This document shows, in pieces, positions 7,303 through 8,629 of a DNA stretch of 8,629 bases. The DNA is from Candidatus Woesearchaeota archaeon (GTDB taxonomy: Archaea; Nanobdellota; Nanobdellia; Woesearchaeales; UBA525), in assembly GCA_013331575.1 (NCBI GenBank), contig DUGD01000025.1, positions 35,460-44,088 on the forward strand. Reading direction: 5' to 3'. The position numbers were made by a program, and so were the translations under genes. The notes under the pieces are model-generated. The model was not told where the DNA came from. It saw only the letters and a list, made by a program, of their open reading frames with translations, and searched no databases. The stretch's first letter is position 1, and every line of letters starts with the position of its first letter.

Positions 7303-7576
7303 ATGGGTTTGAGAATGAACGCGAAGGAGAGTGACGCTCTCCTTGCGCAAGAAACGGCGGAAGTGTCTTCCGCGTTCAAGAATTCGACTCGAATTCTTTG
7401 AATCTTCGATTTCTTCGCGCCTTGGTGCGTATCCTGAGGTCCGAGTGTTCGTCAGGGACGAACCTTGCGAGGGCCGATATAATGCTGCGATGAAAGAGCA
7501 GTACCTCCGCCGCGTTCCTCGAAGCGTAGTGCATGACGCGCAAAAAAACAAGAAGTTCATTGTAGGAGAATACTGA
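7303..7576 (+). pseudogene. Small split ORF joined across CTT-TGA: frameshifted or +1-recoded gene candidate
   Basis: A first frame starts at ATG 7303 (or 7315, MNAKESDALLAQETAE...) and stops at TGA 7399-7401, directly after a CTT codon. Shifting +1 at CTT-T continues into an open frame to TGA 7574-7576 (ESSISSRLGAYPEVRVFVRDE... to KKFIVGEY). The joined product would have 86-90 residues, with an acidic/helical N-terminal half and a basic C-terminal part. I do not recognise the family. Removing one T of the TTT at 7397-7399 restores the frame, so it may be a one-base insertion, a sequencing error, or true recoding at CUU-UGA. Alternatively the stretch is a structured RNA and neither frame is translated, because strong hairpins cover the same bases. 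No convincing promoter or Shine-Dalgarno motif was found. Confidence 0.33.
7321..7475 (+). other. Cluster of tandem hairpins, possible structured RNA
   Basis: Five adjacent stem-loops can be drawn by eye. (1) 7321-7331 with 7337-7348: 11 bp and one bulged G. (2) 7353-7363 with 7367-7376: 10 bp, triloop TGT, one bulged G. (3) 7375-7385 with 7391-7402: 11 bp and one bulged T. (4) CGCGC/GTGCG around a CTTG tetraloop at 7416-7429. (5) GTTCGTC/GACGAAC at 7447-7463 enclosed by GGTCC (7438-7442) and GGGCC (7471-7475). They do not match RNase P RNA, SRP RNA or a tRNA that I could recognise. They occupy most of the space between the DHH gene and the convergent kinase gene. Strand and transcription are unknown. 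Confidence 0.4.
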
Positions 7577-7648
7577 GAGTCGTACTGTTATTCAGGCCGG
7601 ATACTATCAATCGACATTCGCCTCGCGCGATGCTAAAACACCGTACCT

Positions 7649-8278
7649 CTATCTTTTGCTCGCTGCGCTCATCGTCTTCTCGATGGACGTATACGCCGCG
7701 AACACCGATGCTTGGACCGTCTCGAGGTCAAGCGAAGCATCGTATGTGTGGATCGGCACGCCTCTCATCGCGTAGACGTCGAGCATCGGCTCGGTCTTCT
7801 CGTTATAGAATTGGATGCGGCGTAGGATGGTCTCCCGATCGTTGTCCGTCCGGTGCGCGCGTTTCGGGTCGTTCTGGATGCGCTGCACAAGGACGTGAGG
7901 GTTGTCTACCCGCAGCTCGATGATGCCGTGGACGTCGAGCATCGTGTTGGCGATAGCTTGTCCAACGGTGCGCGGATAGCCGTCCGCAAGCAGCATGCTG
8001 CTGCCCGGGATGTAATCGCCGTTTGATGCCATCCGGGCGCGGTTCTCCTTGTACACCGCGAACATCTGGTCATCATCGAGCAATACTCCTTGGTCGAGCT
8101 GCGGCGCGTAGGCCTTTGCGAGGTCAGACCCTTGTTTCACCCACTCGCGTACGAGCGCGCCGCTCTCGAGATAGACGATGTTCGGTCGCGCGGTGCATAA
8201 ATGGGCGCTCTGCGTTCCCTTGCCGCTGCCGGGCGGTCCAACGATGAGGATGGCGTTATCTCTTGCGTTGTCTTCCAT
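7649..8278 (-). CDS. adk: Adenylate kinase family NMP kinase
   Basis: The product has 209 residues and starts at ATG 8278-8276. The P-loop is GPPGSGKGT (14-22). The NMP-binding region has SGALVREW (39-46). The nucleotide-binding motif is DGYPRT (99-104), where many adenylate kinases have DGFPRT. Arginines follow in KRAHRTDNDRETILRRI (139-155), then FYNEKTEPML (157-166). The order, spacing and length fit the bacterial-type adenylate kinase/UMP-CMP kinase family, which moves phosphate from ATP to a nucleoside monophosphate in the cytoplasm. The LID is the short form, without a zinc-finger insertion. AMP, CMP or UMP specificity cannot be settled by eye, so the symbol is provisional. It is convergent with the DHH gene; the roughly 390 bp between them hold the split ORF and hairpins. 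Confidence 0.9.
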   Translation of the reverse strand: MEDNARDNAILIVGPPGSGKGTQSAHLCTARPNIVYLESGALVREWVKQGSDLAKAYAPQLDQGVLLDDDQMFAVYKENRARMASNGDYIPGSSMLLADGYPRTVGQAIANTMLDVHGIIELRVDNPHVLVQRIQNDPKRAHRTDNDRETILRRIQFYNEKTEPMLDVYAMRGVPIHTYDASLDLETVQASVFAAYTSIEKTMSAASKR

Positions 8279-8300
8279 GCGCTTGGGAGCGTCGTGTCGC

Positions 8301-8308
8301 TCATAAGC
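8301..8308 (-). promoter_or_regulatory. Weak TATA-like box of the NMP kinase gene
   Basis: On the minus strand GCTTATGA is centred about 26 nt upstream of the ATG at 8278, and no Shine-Dalgarno motif is present. This is the spacing seen for the TraB-fold gene, though the match to the TATA consensus is weaker. It suggests a leaderless mRNA. Confidence 0.35.
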
Positions 8309-8337
8309 ATTACGGTCTGTATTACAGTTTGCGTGGC

Positions 8338-8426
8338 CACCTCTGATCTAGGGAGGTGCTCTTCCTGTGCAAGGATTCCGTTTATTATGCTGCATCCACT
8401 GCTTCCGGCTTCGCTCCGAGGAGCGA
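8338..8426. repeat. Short inverted repeats in the gene-poor right end
   Basis: CACCTC (8338-8343) pairs with GAGGTG (8353-8358), and TCGCTCC (8411-8417) pairs with GGAGCGA (8420-8426) around two bases. The region 8279-8629 has no recognisable gene: an 85-codon plus-strand frame (8356-8613, GTG start) has no domain, Shine-Dalgarno motif or convincing composition. Confidence 0.4.
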
Positions 8427-8516
8427 TGAATTCCAAGACGCTAGAACACAACAGTTTGCGAGTACATCAATGGATTTTCTACAATGGGGAAGCGGCGCTT
8501 TTCTCATCTCTGCTTC

Positions 8517-8543
8517 TGAAAACATAGTTTTCATGGATTTTTT
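8517..8543 (+). terminator. Terminator-like hairpin followed by a T run
   Basis: TGAAAAC-ATA-GTTTTCA (8517-8533) is a perfect 7-bp stem with a 3-base loop, followed by TGGATTTTTT (8534-8543). The shape and T run could end a plus-strand transcript, but no gene directly upstream on this strand is supported. The stem is AT-rich, so chance is possible. Confidence 0.3.
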
Positions 8544-8629
8544 GTGGAATCGTGTGCACGAAAAGCCGCGCTCTCCTTCGCTGCGCTGCAGAAAAGTACA
8601 GATGGCTGCCTAATGTGCCTAATATGCTA

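Noticed and set aside
7258..7560. 100-codon minus-strand frame between the DHH and kinase genes
   Set aside because: It is rich in Arg and Ser as expected from reading antisense through the hairpins, has no motif, and lacks a start signal.
7630..7923. 97-codon plus-strand frame opposite the kinase gene
   Set aside because: Very Arg/Ser-rich shadow of the kinase coding strand.
8385..8430. Possible SRP RNA domain IV on the minus strand (CCGGAAGCAG)
   Set aside because: The conserved GGAAGG-AGCA helix-8 loop is incomplete and the flanking bases do not pair into the expected helix.
8356..8613. 85-codon plus-strand frame in the right-end region
   Set aside because: It has a GTG start without Shine-Dalgarno or TATA support, no recognisable domain, and contains the inverted repeats; I left it uncalled.
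1..8629. tRNA genes, RNase P RNA, CRISPR repeats or insertion-sequence ends
   Set aside because: GTTCGA-type words were checked and all lie within coding genes without cloverleaf context; no GAGGAAAGTCC-like RNase P core, spaced repeats or transposase was seen.

Overview
The window looks archaeal. Start codons are preceded by TATA-like boxes about 26-29 nt upstream, which implies leaderless transcripts. The regulator at the left end has the TrmB-type winged helix typical of archaea. The protein set (TrmB-like regulator, multi-Cache membrane protein, TraB/TIKI-fold protein, DHH/DHHA1 phosphoesterase, adenylate-kinase-type NMP kinase) is common in archaeal genomes, including small-genome lineages. 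I cannot name the lineage. No IS element, CRISPR array, tRNA or rRNA is visible.

Layout, left to right. (1) A TrmB-family regulator lies on the minus strand and runs off the left edge. Its start region carries a TATA box and a perfect 8+4+8 palindrome that looks like an operator. (2) A 279-bp divergent intergenic region follows. (3) On the plus strand, two closely spaced genes (6-nt gap) encode cell-surface proteins. The first is a secreted protein with about ten decapeptide beta-solenoid repeats and a C-terminal domain with eight cysteines. The second is a protein of about 1080 residues with six membrane segments and two tandem TM-dCache-TM modules, but no visible cytoplasmic output domain. 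(4) After a short gap with a strong TATA box comes a membrane-anchored TraB/TIKI/EreA-fold protein. Its 3' end overlaps a DHH/DHHA1 phosphoesterase gene, which appears to have its own promoter inside the upstream gene. (5) A stretch of about 390 bp holds a run of strong hairpins. It also holds a short ORF split in two frames at a CTT-TGA junction, the same slippery codon and stop used in bacterial RF2 +1 frameshifting. (6) An adenylate-kinase-type NMP kinase lies on the minus strand. (7) The last ~350 bp are gene-poor with several short inverted repeats.

Working model (inference): the divergent TrmB-like regulator and the solenoid/double-Cache pair form a surface ligand-sensing or ligand-binding module. 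The TraB, DHH and kinase genes look like separately transcribed housekeeping or stress genes. The most unusual items are the output-less double-Cache protein with an 11-T tract inside its coding sequence, and the CTT-TGA split ORF embedded in tandem hairpins.
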